In this document: piece after piece, positions 1-30,564 of the stretch
Position numbering within the stretch: the first letter of the stretch is position 1
Layout: every line of letters begins with the position of its first letter
Assembly (NCBI GenBank): GCA_902729315.2
Contig: LR746274.1
Span: forward strand, 3,127,037-3,191,036
DNA length: 64,000 nt
Origin: Spirodela intermedia
Taxonomy: Eukaryota; Streptophyta; Magnoliopsida; Alismatales; Araceae
Direction of reading: 5' to 3'
The notes under the pieces: model-generated
What the model was told of the DNA's origin: nothing
Databases searched by the model: none
What the model saw: the letters and a program-made list of their open reading frames with translations, nothing else
Position numbers and translations under genes: made by a program

Positions 1-18449
<18,449 letters not shown>

Positions 18450-18531
18450 CTCTGATTATCGAGGTCACTTGAATTTTTATTCCACCTGCCCTACTCTCTC
18501 TCTCTCTCTCTTTCCCTCTCTTCGTATATAA
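18450..18531 (-). promoter_or_regulatory. ABCC proximal promoter/5' leader: TATA-like box and GA tract
   Basis: Reading toward the gene on the minus strand: a TATATA at 18530-18525, then GAAGAGAGGGAAAG, then an uninterrupted (GA)n tract at 18511-18494, then about 45 bases to the ATG. TATA spacing would put a start near the GA tract, leaving a short leader. This is inference: a 5' intron or a start further upstream is equally possible. GA tracts are known targets of plant BPC/GAGA-binding factors. Confidence 0.4.
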
Positions 18532-19159
18532 GGAACTGTTTCCTCCTTCAAATTCTTCCTCCTGAATCACCACTCATTGATTCTGAAAAAATAGTAACAC
18601 TGGTTTAGTAAAATTATTCATAGCAAGGATAGAAACACTGCCTAAGCAGCTTCTGTTCTTTGCAATAAAAAAGACCTGCACTGGCCCTGACTACTGAGAA
18701 CAGAGTCTCTCTCCTGACATCCAACTTAAAGGACGCGAAAAAGCGACAACCCACCAAATCAGCAAGTAGTCATGAAATCCCGGAAGGCAATTCTAAGACA
18801 GGAAACAGTAGATAAATAATGAAAGCTTAAAATCACCGAATTCTAATATCTTCCCAGTAAGAACTGATTCGAGGATGAAAAATGGAAGTGAGAGCAACCA
18901 TCTTATGTCCCAAGAATCCAGGACGGGACTTACGGAGCCATCCATGGCAGATTCAAACAGAAGAACGCCTGTCGCACAAAATAAAGTCGAATCTTAATAA
19001 AAAAATTGGAATAACTCGGAGACCGGCAGGAATCGAATTACGCAGAAAACCCGAAAATCTCACTGAATCTGTAAAGACCTACACCAGAACGAGTATGACT
19101 CTAACCAGAACCACAGGAACTCTGGAAACCCACAGCCGAAAAAGAAGAGGCAGACGGGA

Positions 19160-19660
19160 AACCAGGCACGACCACAGATGTCCTCTTTCCCAGGCCTTCA
19201 CACCCTCTCACTCCCCAACCCCAAGTTCCCGACATGGTCACCTATCCCGACCCCCTTATTTCATGGTCTTCTGCTTGCAGAGGGGGAAAGGATCAACCAA
19301 CCAACCACACGAGACCCGGAGGATCAGGAAAGAGGGAAGGGGTGAAAGAGACAGAGGGTGGATCCCCACCTTTTCAGTATTCAATGAACAGTGACAAAAA
19401 AATCCTCCAAAAGCCCGTCGCTCGTCCTCTCTTTCACGAGGACGACATCCCTGGTACAAGCCAACGGAGCCTTCCCAGGCCGCGAGTCGTCAGCTCCGAG
19501 CCCGACGGACCCAACGGTCCCGACCGAGCCGAGCCCGACCGGCCCGACCGTTGCTACCTCTGAATTGCTGGAGGCCCCACATGCTACGACCGTACCCACA
19601 TGTGAGGTCAACGTCACAGCGAATTCTGATGACACGTAACCCGATTCGGCCACGTGCCTT
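19160..19660. promoter_or_regulatory. GC-rich upstream region of ABCC with CCCGAC cluster and G-box
   Basis: A GC-rich island in an AT-rich neighbourhood, 0.7-1.2 kb upstream of the ABCC ATG. Four CCCGAC copies fall between about 19,498 and 19,552. A G-box CACGTG is at 19651-19656 and an ACGT core at about 19,633. These resemble stress/ABA-responsive elements, although the canonical DRE core is RCCGAC. Several short open frames cross the island but none resembles a protein I know. It could also contain a 5' untranslated exon. Confidence 0.35.
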
Positions 19661-19858
19661 ACCGAAACCCTCGTCCTCCGCAAAAGTCTATGACTGCGTG
19701 GTGATGCGACTTTTCTTGTCTAATGGTACATGATGGAGAAGTTGTTTTTTATTTCATCGGTGGGCCACCGTTGATAAGAATCTTTTACTTTTGTCCTGTT
19801 TTGATTCTCCAATCTTTCCATGCAGCGTTATCGTCGGCGTCGAGTGAGTGGCCAGGCT

Positions 19859-19886
<28 letters not shown>
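19859..19886. repeat. (TC)14 microsatellite
   Basis: Uninterrupted TC dinucleotide run, followed by GCTCACGCATGC. Confidence 0.95.
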
Positions 19887-19889
<3 letters not shown>

Positions 19890-21549
19890 CACGCATGCTC
19901 TTCATAATTCCAGTAAATAGTCTGTTATCTACCACATAAAACGTGCACACCATCAAAATGCATCTTATCCTTAAATCCAAGGTTTTAAATTGTTATCATG
20001 AAAACAAACCACAAAATGAAAATTTTGAGACCTATTAGTATGTGTTATAATGTGCATGTTGCATTAATTTGACCTGAAATTTTGTATTACAAAATTGTTC
20101 GATCAATGGGCCATAGAATCTACTATTTTCTTCTCTTTAATGACTAGTTTTTCTTTTGAATTATAACGCAACTAATTTGACATTTTTTTGTGTGGCAATT
20201 TCCACATAAGGTATGATTTCTTACATTGAAAAGGAGTTTAAACTCTAGACCCAAACATCATAAGGCTTACTTGTAGAGATTAGTCACATTTTTTTCACAT
20301 ATTATAGGTTTTTCTCATTATGAAACATTTTGATAGCTTAATAATATGCTTTTATTTTCTTAAGTCAACCATTCTATTAATATCAAAATTTATCTACCCA
20401 AAAGTCACATGTATTGCTACACTTGAGCCATTTCATTTGATTTTTTAGGGACATGAACTAGGCTAGGCCCTAGAATCATCAACGATTTAAAGGATTTCTG
20501 CATTAATTGAAGACAAATGGAGAATAAGGTAGAAGTAGAAGCTTTGTTCATGTTAGTATGAATATCTAGTTGTCAATCGATGATAAGACTATGATCAATC
20601 CATCAAAGGATTAGAGGAATATGTCATCTTTTATTTCTCCCCATAAAATTGCAAAGATGGCTAAGATTTGGAAGATTCTAATTTGATCACATGCATCATA
20701 ATTATATTTCAAAGATACATGTATGAGATAGTTAGTAACATGGTGAGCAAAATATGGTATTAATGATCAATTGAAAGATTGTATGGTCAGGATGCATCTA
20801 TATCATGATGGTCATTGATATATCCATGCTCTAAAGAATCTCTTAATAGTTTGGGACATCCCTTGGGAATCTCTATTTGTAGGCAAGTGGTGAGAGGGGA
20901 TGCTTCACAAAGTTATTCCTAAAAGGCCTCTCTTTTTAATCTTACTTTATCAAAGAATGACAATTACAATTTGTATTGATTTCTAGGAGACAATTAATAG
21001 AAACATTTGTTTGAATCATCTTCACATATAAAACTACGTCACTAATAGAACTTTATATTGAAATAATTTGATCAATTATCTTGTAAATGTTGCTGCCCTC
21101 AGTTTTGAAACTTCTAAGTGAAAATTTATTTGCAAATTATTTACATAGTATCTATTGAATCGTAAATCGATCACATGATACTTACATTACAAGTATAATA
21201 TTATTGAGATATATTAACTATGCTTAAATAATTTTATGGCTAAAAATGAATATAAGAAGTTATATCTTTAAGATATTTTTCATGTTTAATATGATACAAT
21301 ATCATATTGTTTGGAGGTAAGTACAAAAAAATGTGTCCACATACGTCACGAAGTTTTATATAAAGTCCAAAAATGCAAAGTCACATGTGGAATTCAAACA
21401 CATGACTTGAGTGACATGAAGTCAAAAGTTTTAATAAGAAAAAAAATCTAAAAAATCAAAGCACATAAAGTTAGGTGTAAGATTTAAACTTAGAACATAA
21501 GCTATAGAAAGACAAAACTTATGACAACAAAAATATTTGAATATCATAA
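19887..21549. other. AT-rich intergenic DNA, nothing recognised
   Basis: No open frame with protein similarity, no RNA gene and no long repeat is visible. A pair of short motif repeats around 21,370-21,410 is typical of decayed transposon DNA but cannot be assigned. Confidence 0.6.
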
Positions 21550-23100
21550 AATTGATTGAGTGAACAGATTTAGGGGGAGCACTCATTAAAGGGGAACTCA
21601 TGACTCAAATTTTGAATGCTGACTATAATAAATGATGAATGTTGACACTTTTATATGTAAATGAAGTATTGTAGTTTTTGTTTGAAGTTCAATGAATATT
21701 TGATCTTTATGATGCTACATCAATATTATATATTTGAATAATTTTTTTAGTGATTCTATAAGTATACAGAAGGAGGAGATTATGGATGTTCTTGGTTTTG
21801 ATAATTATATGTGAAAATTTTATTGATAAGGTGATTATTAAATGTTGATGGTTATTTATATATCTCATAAATATATATATCAAATATGCAATATATTCAT
21901 CATGATTATTATTTAAATTATATTTATTGATCTTATGAACTTACTACTAATGATAAAATCTAAGGTGTTAATCCTAGATATTAAGTGACTTTTTTAATTG
22001 AAGAATACTAAAACATATGAGAAAATTAGTTGAAGAATCATCTTTCAATGAAATGATAAGTATATGGTTAAATGGTACAAGTAAATCATGTAAATTATCT
22101 TATCTTTGATTATATATTTTCTCTAACCATATTATATAACGTTTATCATCTCCAAATGATGATAGAAAAGTTCTTTAAGATTTCAAATAGATTAAATCAT
22201 CAAGAAAGTTGGAAAATGAAAGAGATATTCAGGTTTTGGACAAAGTATGTCGATAGTGATACATTAGCTACTTAGATGGGTAAAAAGTCTTAGTAAACTT
22301 ATTGATTTGGATCTAACCTGCCCATACAACTATTTTTGATCAAGTTAGGAAACCCTACTTCAAATTGGAAAAAAAAGGAGGAAGAAATAAGGATATTAAA
22401 ACATTGGAAGCTTCAAATGCTGTTATTGTGTATATTGAAAAATTACAAGTTTTTGAATAAGGTTTTTGAATGTTGGAGATCTAGTAAGATCATAAATCTG
22501 TTAAAAGATGAAGGTTCACTTATGAGAGAATATTTTTGCATTGAAAATAAGTGGTGTACATGAAGATTCAAGTTAAAAAATCAAGTTCTTCTAGTTGTAC
22601 ACATCAATGATATGCAAAAACACTATACCATCTTCTCCAACTAATTTTGACAAAATGATCAACTTCATGATTCTAACTCTCCATCAGGCCCTAAGCTAAT
22701 TAGATGATGAGATGGGAGAGATTTGGGTGAATGCACAAGGTGCTTGTAGCCATATTTTGTCTAAGAAAGGCTAAGTCTATAATGAGACTAAGTTTAAATG
22801 GTTGATATTATGAAATTAGTATGTAATTTCTAAGGAAATTAATAAATACTAGAGGGAAGTTCCCTCTAGAACTAGTAGTTAGGTGAGGAGTGTAATAGTT
22901 AAAATCATTGGTGTTTTTTGTGAATGAGAGTTGAGACATAAATTTGCCAACACATACTATGATGCACATTGATATGGGGTCCTTGGATGTAGTGGCTCAT
23001 GAACCTATTTAAAGCCTTGTGGAGAAGGTTCTACATACTTGTTCTACATGCTTGTTGAAGCAAAGCTTCCCCAACTAATAGATAGTCAACGTGTCAAGAG
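21550..23100 (+). mobile_element. Probable 3' end and LTR of a SIRE/Maximus-like copia (plus strand)
   Basis: Purine tracts (GATTTAGGGGGAGCA near 21,570 and GAAGGAGGAGATT near 21,770) are followed by ATGGATGTTCTTGGTTTTGATAA. That arrangement matches the polypurine tract and LTR start of plant SIRE-type copia elements as I remember it. The downstream ~1.3 kb contains LTR-like phrases (a GGTAAAAAGTCTTAGT run and a short palindrome TAGAGGGAAGTTCCCTCTA near 22,850). No partner LTR is in the window and the end point is a guess. Confidence 0.4.
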
Positions 23101-23435
23101 ATCAACTTCTTCTTGACTCTAAATCAAGTTGCCCTCCAAAGTTAATCTACTACAGCCAGCTTGTAGAAAGGCAAACATCTCAATTAGTTGAACATGCATC
23201 CTTGAATGAGTCTATAAAAAAAATTACATATCTTCTTATTAGATGTCAATAACAATACTAGTGAACTAAATTGACTTGTGCTTAATATGTTGAAACCTTA
23301 AAAAATGGTACTAAAGATATAATCATGTTTTACATATTTTATAAAATTATTTTGATATAATTATATGATTATTTAAAGCACTTTCATTATATACATTTTT
23401 TATGTCTCTATGAGACATGTCATGCTCAAGCTTAG

Positions 23436-23553
23436 TGTGAGTTGTAAAGAGAGAATAAGGAAAAAGAGTCTTCTACCCTATGTATATGTAGGGGGAGAGA
23501 AAGAGAGTACAATAGGTCCATTAGGCCCATACAGCCCATATGGCCCACTCACA
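23436..23553 (-). repeat. 3' LTR of copia-2
   Basis: A short LTR of about 118 bp, starting TGTGAG on the plus strand and ending CACTCACA just before the polypurine tract. It aligns with the 5' LTR. Confidence 0.85.
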
Positions 23554-23559
23554 CTCCCT

Positions 23560-25000
23560 CCCAAATTGGAAAGTAGATGTCCAAAATTCCTTACTTGCTA
23601 CAGAGAGTATTGTAACATATTTCACTCAAACATGTGGTGTTGTGATGAGTCCTTTGAGGACTTTGTCGTAGATATAGTGACAATCCACCTCAAATGTATT
23701 TAAAGCTCTATGTTCATGACAATCCACCTCAATGTACCAAAGTGATATAGGTATAGGTTTACATATTAGAAAGAACAACTCTTGAAGAAGTGAATGTATC
23801 CACATCATTATACCAAGTGATAAGGTTCCCTCCAAGGTATGTGCAGTACTCAAATGTAGATTTATGATCACCCTTGTCAATTGCATAACTAGAATTTGAG
23901 TAAGCCTCAACTTAGAGATCTCTATGTTGCTGATTTACCATACCTTGTCTTGGAGCATGTTTGACATATGCTAACACTCTCAATGATCTTAACTAGTGTG
24001 TTGTCATGACTTGTGCATAAACTAGTTGAAAAGTCTCACAGTGTAGACAATGTTAGGGCAAGTGACTGCTAGGTAGATTAACTTCTTGATCAATCGTTGA
24101 TATCGATTGACATCCTCAAAGAGAGGAGGTGGTGTCTTAGAAATTAATTCTTGAATCAATTGGTGATAACTCAAGTTTACATCCCAAGATATCGACGTCT
24201 TCTAATAAATTTAGCACATATATATAAGATAAAATTATTCATCCACATTGATAGGTGAACTTGATCCTCAAGAAATAGCAAGATTTGCTCATCTCTAATG
24301 ATGAAGCATTCATGTAGATGAGCCTTGGTATGTGTAATGCCAACTATGTGAGAAGGATGTCATTAACATAAAATACTAGAATGATACTTCGAGTAACAAT
24401 TTATTTACAAAAGGTAGTAAGGCCCACTATGCATCTCGTGAACTCATGAATTATCAAGATTTGACCAAACTTAATAAACCATACCTAATGACTCTATTTG
24501 AGTCTAAAAATAGCCCATTTGAGAATGCATACCTAAGATGACTCCCCCTAAGTAGCATACCTTAGAGGTTACTATATGAAAACTTGCAGTTAGGTCTTTG
24601 TAGATAAAGATGTTGGAGATGTTAAGTTGTGTGAGTGTCCACCCTTGATTGAGAGCCAAAGAGAACAATACACAGATGGAGTTGAGGTGAATAACTAGAG
24701 AAAATATTTCTTGATAATTGATGCCATATGCTTAAGAGAAGCATCAAGCCACTAGATGAACTTTGTCATGAATAATATTATCCTCTGAAGAATACTTGTT
24801 TGTAAACATCCACTTACAAGTGACAATATTAGTATCCTTCAGATGAGGAGTTAACTCTAATATTTTGCACATGATCATAGTATTTACTATTGGTCCATAG
24901 TCACCTTTCACTCAGGTACTTCTAGAGCCTTCAAATATATCTTACGTATTAACTCGCAGGTTAGTGTTAAGATGAATGTGCAAAAAGAAAGATGAAGGTG
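23560..25000 (-). pseudogene. copia-2 RT/RNase H remnant (3' half of pol)
   Basis: Minus-strand fragments. The RT box at 24359-24370 reads YVND; the first catalytic Asp is Asn through one transition. An RNase H end (FEVDCHYIYDKV) lies at about 23,640-23,700, preceded by a duplicated IEVDCHEH piece. Stops interrupt all frames. The 5' half of the same pol lies beyond the nested gypsy, at 36,363-40,090. Confidence 0.75.
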
Positions 25001-25202
25001 GTCATAAAAAATAAAATCAGAAATAAGGTGATGGGTACATGATGTGCCTAAAGTCATTACTAATTTAATCACTCAAACTTAACATTTACAACTAAACCCA
25101 AATAAACTCTTTTTAATTAAAAAATATTTTAGGTTGATCCTCAAGAAAATTAGAAAGTTGAAAACACCATTATCCAACTCTAAAAGTTAGGAAAAACTCA
25201 GA

Positions 25203-25815
25203 AAATATAGAAATTAATTGTGCTACATTTTCTCAAAATATATTAACCTCATTTCATGTGGTGCTCATGAAATCGAATTTCGATCTAAGGTTGGGTTGAA
25301 AATACATACAATATAGGAAATGATTTTTCTAAAATCTAGAAACTTATTTTAAACACTTTCTAAAATTGTGAAAAAATTATATAAGATAAGAAATTAATAT
25401 GCTATGTTGTCTCAAAAGATATTGGCCTAATTCTATGTGGCACTCATGAAATCATATTTGATCCAAGGAAAGGTCGAACCAAGAAACCCAACCTAGAAAA
25501 TGATTTTCGATAATGTGTATGATGATTCTATCACCAAATCACTAAAACACGATTTTTGGACAAGACAAAATATTCATTTGATTTGTAAGGAAGTAAGATC
25601 TTCAAGGAAAATCATAAATCTAAAAGAAACTACACGATTTGATACATATATTATTTGTTACCCATAGAATGATTTTAACAGTATGCTTGATAATTATGTC
25701 ACCAAATCATCAAAATATGATCATTAGAAGAGATAAAACATTTATTGGATTTGTAAGAAAGTAAGGTATCCAACAAAAAGTATAACCCTAAACAAAATTA
25801 CACGTGTTGATAAAG
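25203..25815. repeat. Two sets of imperfect direct repeats
   Basis: Set 1: about 25,203-25,302 and 25,380-25,477, sharing TGTCTCAAAA/TTTCTCAAAA and CTCATGAAATC. Set 2: about 25,500-25,640 and 25,660-25,810, sharing CACCAAATCA, GATTTGTAAG and AAATTACACG-like tracts. All are AT-rich and non-coding. This could be part of a further LTR or a decayed satellite-like piece between copia-2 and the gypsy. Confidence 0.7.
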
Positions 25816-26251
25816 ATTTTTTTTTATTTACCTTGGAGTCATCATGAAGACATGAGAAGTCAAGGATAAAAAAGAATAACTCATTAGAAACTTAATGAAA
25901 TGTCATCTATTAAGTGATGATCATCATCTGAAAAATGAGGAGTCTAAGGAATTAAGAAATGAGAGAAAAAGGTGGAGAGATCATACTGACAACCTTGAGG
26001 CCTCAATTGTCTATCACTTAGCCACCACCTTATGTTTGAACACAAAAAAACACCTTTCATTTGCCCTCTCCAAGGTTTATATATTGATGAACTCCACTAA
26101 AAATTGAAACATTTTTTCACAGAAAGATAGGGAGCAAAGAAAATATAGGTTAGAAGGGAGATCCAAGGGGTAAGAGGGGTCTAAGAGAGAGCCACCAGAG
26201 CTTTGCGATGTCACCGGCGAGAGGGACCTAGATGGAACAAGAGGATACAAT

Positions 26252-26507
26252 TGTTAAAGGATCAACCAATGCCCAGTAACAACGGCCCATTAATAGATGT
26301 ACGAGTGGGCTCACTACAAGATAGTTATAACCATCTTGCTAGTTCAGATGTTCAATCTATACCGATGAGAGCATGTCCCTGAGATTTCCTAAAATAAGAA
26401 ATTAGACTCTTATAAAAGGAGGTGTACATCAAAGTTGAAAGGCATCAAGAATCCTTATTGTATTTAGTCTCTTCTTCTCCTTCTCTCATCTTTTTCATTT
26501 CTCTTCA
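26252..26507 (+). repeat. 5' LTR of copia-3
   Basis: 256 bp, including TATAAAAGGAGGTGTACATC, a plausible TATA region near the middle. It aligns closely with the 3' copy. Confidence 0.9.
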
Positions 26508-26538
26508 TTGTATTAGAGCCAACAATGGGACATAATTC

Positions 26539-28600
26539 TTGATCAATGACAAATTCCTCATCATTCCTTATCTACGTCATTATGTAGTCACCAAGTTGGA
26601 TTTTGAGTCAGAGATGTGTGTTTTCATCGATTATAGTGCCTTTCATCATAGTTATAGGTGTCTTTCCTTGACATGTGGTCGAATTTACATCTCTCAGGAT
26701 GTAGTATTCACTAAAATTTTTTACCCTTATATAGAGAATTAGGGTCGCAATTCTTCACCTACTCAAATTGCTCGTGGTGTTCTTGGCTCATGCCTAATTG
26801 AACCCTCAACACCTACACCCGTCCTTGACATCATTAACTCCTTCATTCTCTCACACATATCTCTTGTTTCTAACCTTAACTCGCTACTCACTCCTTTACC
26901 ATCATCACCTCATTGTGATATCAACCAACCTCCTTATGACAACCTTTTACCTATCTCACCACCTAGTCATATTCTATCCACTAATCCTTTGTCTCCCTCT
27001 AATTTAGACCATCATTCTTTACCTTTCCATATTCAAATCAAATCACTTATAGACATTCTTCACTTTGTTGACCAAGTCAACTCTATTGAACCCGTTAAAT
27101 ATCCTCTTTCTCACTACTTTTCAGCCACCACATTGACCTTATTTGAACCACCAAACTATTTTACTTCTCAACAATCCAATTGGGTCCAAGTCATGAATGA
27201 AGAGTATAATACCTTTCAAAATCACACATGGTGGCTTGTGCCTTAGTTATCAAATTGATCGATCATTGGGTGTAAGTAGGTGTATAGAACTAAACTCTCA
27301 CCCAATGGCAAACTTGACTGATTCAAAGCTCAATTAGTGGCAAATGGATTTCATCAAGAGGGGGGCATTGACTATCATGAAACCTTTAGTCTTGTGGTCA
27401 AGGTCACCACAATTCAGCTTCTACTTTCATTAGCAGTCAGTCAATAATGACATATTCATCAACTGGACATATCTAATGCGTTTCTTCATGGCGATTTGAA
27501 AGAACTTATCTACATGGAGCAGCCTTAAAGGTTCAAGCATCCTAGGTTCCTTAATCATGTCTCCCAACTTCGGAAGTCTCTGTATGGTGTTAAGCAAGTA
27601 CCACAAGAATAGTTCCATAAGCTTACTAGTTAGCTCAGGAGACTTGGCTTCACCAATTCAAAAATTGATACCTCGTTTTTTTTTACACACTATGGACCAA
27701 TTTATGTTCTCATCTATGTGGATGACATTTTAATCCTTGGGCCATCCTCAGCTCAAATTAACACTCTTGTGAAATCCCTCAGCTCTCATTTCACTCTCTG
27801 AGATCCTGGTCTTACATCTCATTTTCTTAAAATTGAAATTCGGCCTTACAAGGACGAATACCTTCTCACTCAAGGTCATTACATAGCCTCTATTCTCAAG
27901 AATTTGTGTATGGATTGTTGTAAGCCTTTGCCCACTCCGAGTCCCACTGCTTCTCTTATTTCAGCCACAAAATCACATGGTGTTCTTGCTGTCTATTGTA
28001 GTGTGGTTGGAGCACTACAATATCTAAGCTTGACACGACCAGATATCCCCTTTGTAGTTAATTAAGCCTATCAATCTATGCATTCCCCCCAATTGACTGA
28101 TTGGACTTGTCTCAAGCATCTTCTTCAATATCTTAAGGGAATAATTGCCCATGGCCTCTATCTTAAACATCACTCAGATCTCTCTCACCGCATATAGTGA
28201 TGCTGATTGAACAAGAAACACCTTCGATTGTCGATCAACTGGTGGTTTTTTGATCTATTTTGGCTCTAATTATTCTCATGGAGCTCCAAAAAGTAATTCA
28301 CAATGGCTTGATCTAGTACATAAGCATAGTATAAGGCGATTATTGATGCTTCTTTGAAATTAATTTGAACCAATTCTCTTCTTTGCGAGCTCTAGATATC
28401 TCTACCACTCCTATACTTTGGTGCGACAACATTGGAGCCACCTATCTCTCTATTAACCCTATGTTTCATGCATGAATGAAACATATTGAAGTTGACTTTC
28501 ATTTTGTCTATGAGCAAGTCACTACACAGAAACTCTGCATTTGTGTTATTCTCAGTCGTGATTAGGCAGCTGACCTTTTGACCAAGGTGCTTCTCAAACA
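26539..28600 (+). pseudogene. copia-3 pol remnant: integrase end, RT, RNase H
   Basis: It starts with an integrase C-terminal piece (YRCLSLTCGRIYISQDVVF) at 26,539-26,742. A proline/serine/threonine-rich linker follows, then the RT start (NWVQVMNEEYNTFQNHTWW) at 27,180-27,246. RT continues in broken frames. The catalytic box at 27715-27726 still reads YVDD. RNase H follows to about 28,600, with many stops. Confidence 0.8.
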
Positions 28601-28661
28601 TCAATTTTTCCTTCTATGGTCCAAGTTCAACATCCTATCCGACACTTCACTTGTAGGGGAG

Positions 28662-28919
28662 TGTTAAAGGATCAACCAATGCCCAGTAACAACAACCCAT
28701 TAATAGATATATGAGTGGGCTCACTACAAGACGGTTATAATTATCTTGCTAGCTCAAGTGTTCGATCTGTATCAATGAAAGCATGCCCTTGAGATTTCCT
28801 AAAATAGGGAATCATACTAGTATAAAAGGAGGTGTACATCAAAGTCGAAAGGCATCAAGAATACTCATTATATTCAATCTCTTCTTCTTCTTCTCTCTCA
28901 TCTTTCTCATTTCTCTTCA
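28662..28919 (+). repeat. 3' LTR of copia-3
   Basis: 258 bp directly after the polypurine tract. It keeps the same TATAAAAGGAGGTGTACATC motif as the 5' copy. Confidence 0.9.
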
Positions 28920-29154
28920 ATGATGGGCCATAAATTCTCTTCTTGGGAACAAGAGATACAGAAATTATATATCGATTTTTACCTCCCAATCAATCTTTAA
29001 TTCTAATATTTTTACTCAATTGGGTATGACATAAATGGGCCTCTCGTTGTTAGGTTAGCACCTACACTTATTGGGCTGGTGCTTGGCGTATCACATTGTT
29101 GCTATGTCATCAATGCTCCCCCCGTATATTGTCAGCTTGTCCTCAAGCTAGAAC

Positions 29155-30540
29155 TCAATGAAATGTGGCTGCCATCCATGTCACTTCGTTCTCTAGTAGA
29201 CCCTTCAAATGGATGAGGATGAGGAGTCTTGAGGGTGACTTTTGAATGCCCAATAGTTCTTCTAGCTCCACTTGCAGCTCTCTTTCCTTAGTGAGGCTGG
29301 ACAAAAGTTGGATGGACAAATAATTCTTCACTAGAGCATGCCTGAGCTGTGAAATATGAAAGACATAATGAATCAAAGCATGAGTGGGTAAGTCAAACCA
29401 ATAAGCCATTAGTCCTATTTGCTTAGTGATCTAATAGGGTCTAAAGTACTTCAAGCTTAGCTTCTCATTCTACTTTTGGGGCAATGTCTTTATCCAATCA
29501 TCAACTTTAAATTGCACATCTAAGGGGGACGTAGTTGACCTATAGTGGTTGATGGTTAGGACTCTCTCTCATACAATATATGAAATGACGATATCTTAAT
29601 CATTTGATGGAACAACATGTTATAACTCAACTCAGCCTAATTTAGATGCTCGCTCTAACTTGTCAATCTGTCCCCTACAAAGCAATGTAGATAGCTCTCT
29701 AGGCTCCACCAATTGACAACTTTCATTTAGTCGTTTGTCTTTGAGTGATATGCATAACTCATAATGAGCAAGGTCCCTTGTAGCAAGTGTAACTCCCTCC
29801 ATAATGCATTGCTAAAGACACTCCCTTCATCAGTGACAATGGATAATGAAAAATCATACAAGTGCACAATGTCTTGAATGAAGATGACTATCATGTCTAC
29901 TGTTAAAAATGGGTACTTTAGGAGAGAGAAATGATTGTACTTGTTAAGATGGTTCACAACCATTAGGATCGAGTCAAATCTCCTAGATTCAAAAGACATT
30001 TAATGAAGTTCATAGATATATCTTCCCATATGCAGTTTGAGACGAGTAATGATTGAAGAAGACTTGTCGAAGTGAGGTAATTGGACTTGAAATAGAGGTA
30101 GGTGGAGCATTGGTTGATATGCAACTTAATGTTGCCTTTCATCCCTAACAAATAAAATTGTTTTGAGATGTGACGGTAGGTCTTCAGAAACCCATCGTGC
30201 CCCCCTAATGCTTGGCCATGAAATTCCTTGAATAGTTTTTGGACAACTATGGATGAGTGGGGTAAAGCCAATTGACTCTTGAATCTCAACAAGTCATTGC
30301 AAAATGTATACTATTGATTCTTAGAAACTCTTCCTTTGACCTCCTAGATAACTTTGGCCGATTAGAGTTAACGTGGACATCTTGCCACACTATCTATAAG
30401 CCTAACTATGAAGAAATAGATATGACACAAAACACCACCTCCTCCTCAACTGGTAGCTGAGACAATACATCCGTTACTAAATTTTGGTGTCTTTCTTTGT
30501 AGTGAATTGTAAATGAGTAACTTATAAGTTTGGCAAATAA
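29155..30540 (-). pseudogene. gypsy integrase and chromo-like C-terminus, plus end of RNase H (inactivated)
   Basis: From right to left on the minus strand: the end of RNase H (SFTIHYKERHQNLVTDVLS) near 30,480-30,530; the HHCC-like region (GGHDGFLKTYRHIS) at 29,963-30,292; the catalytic core with WEDISMNFI, then VTDEGSVFSN and SYAYHSKTND at 29,727-29,999; and a C-terminal HYVFHISQLRH / HLKGLLENEVTW segment at 29,155-29,409 resembling the chromodomain-type tail. Frames are broken between the pieces. Confidence 0.8.
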
Positions 30541-30564
30541 GTCTTCATTATCATGAGTTAATAA

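Larger units (their letters stand above)
26252..28919 (+). mobile_element. Ty1/copia deletion derivative copia-3, inserted in the gypsy LTR (plus strand)
   Basis: Two clearly similar LTRs (26252-26507 and 28662-28919) both start TGTTAAAGGATCAACCAATG and end CTCTTCA. After the first comes TTGTATTAGAGCCAAC, a decayed initiator tRNA-Met site. Before the second comes the purine tract TTGTAGGGGAG. Only 2.15 kb lies between the LTRs: gag, protease and most of integrase are missing. Flanks ACAAT and ATGAT match only partly, so no firm duplication is claimed. Confidence 0.88.
26085..29112 (-). repeat. 3' LTR of the gypsy element, split by a plus-strand copia
   Basis: The left piece shares GGGAGATCCAAGGG and GCGATGTCACC with the right LTR. 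The right piece shares TTCTAATATTT and the end TATGTCATCA. The break falls at GGAACAAGAGGATA in both copies. The left piece is shortened at its start relative to the 5' LTR. Confidence 0.85.

Noticed and set aside
18882-19394. 170-codon plus-strand open frame upstream of ABCC
   Set aside because: Low-complexity Arg/Thr/Pro composition in a GC-rich promoter island, with no domain or splice context.
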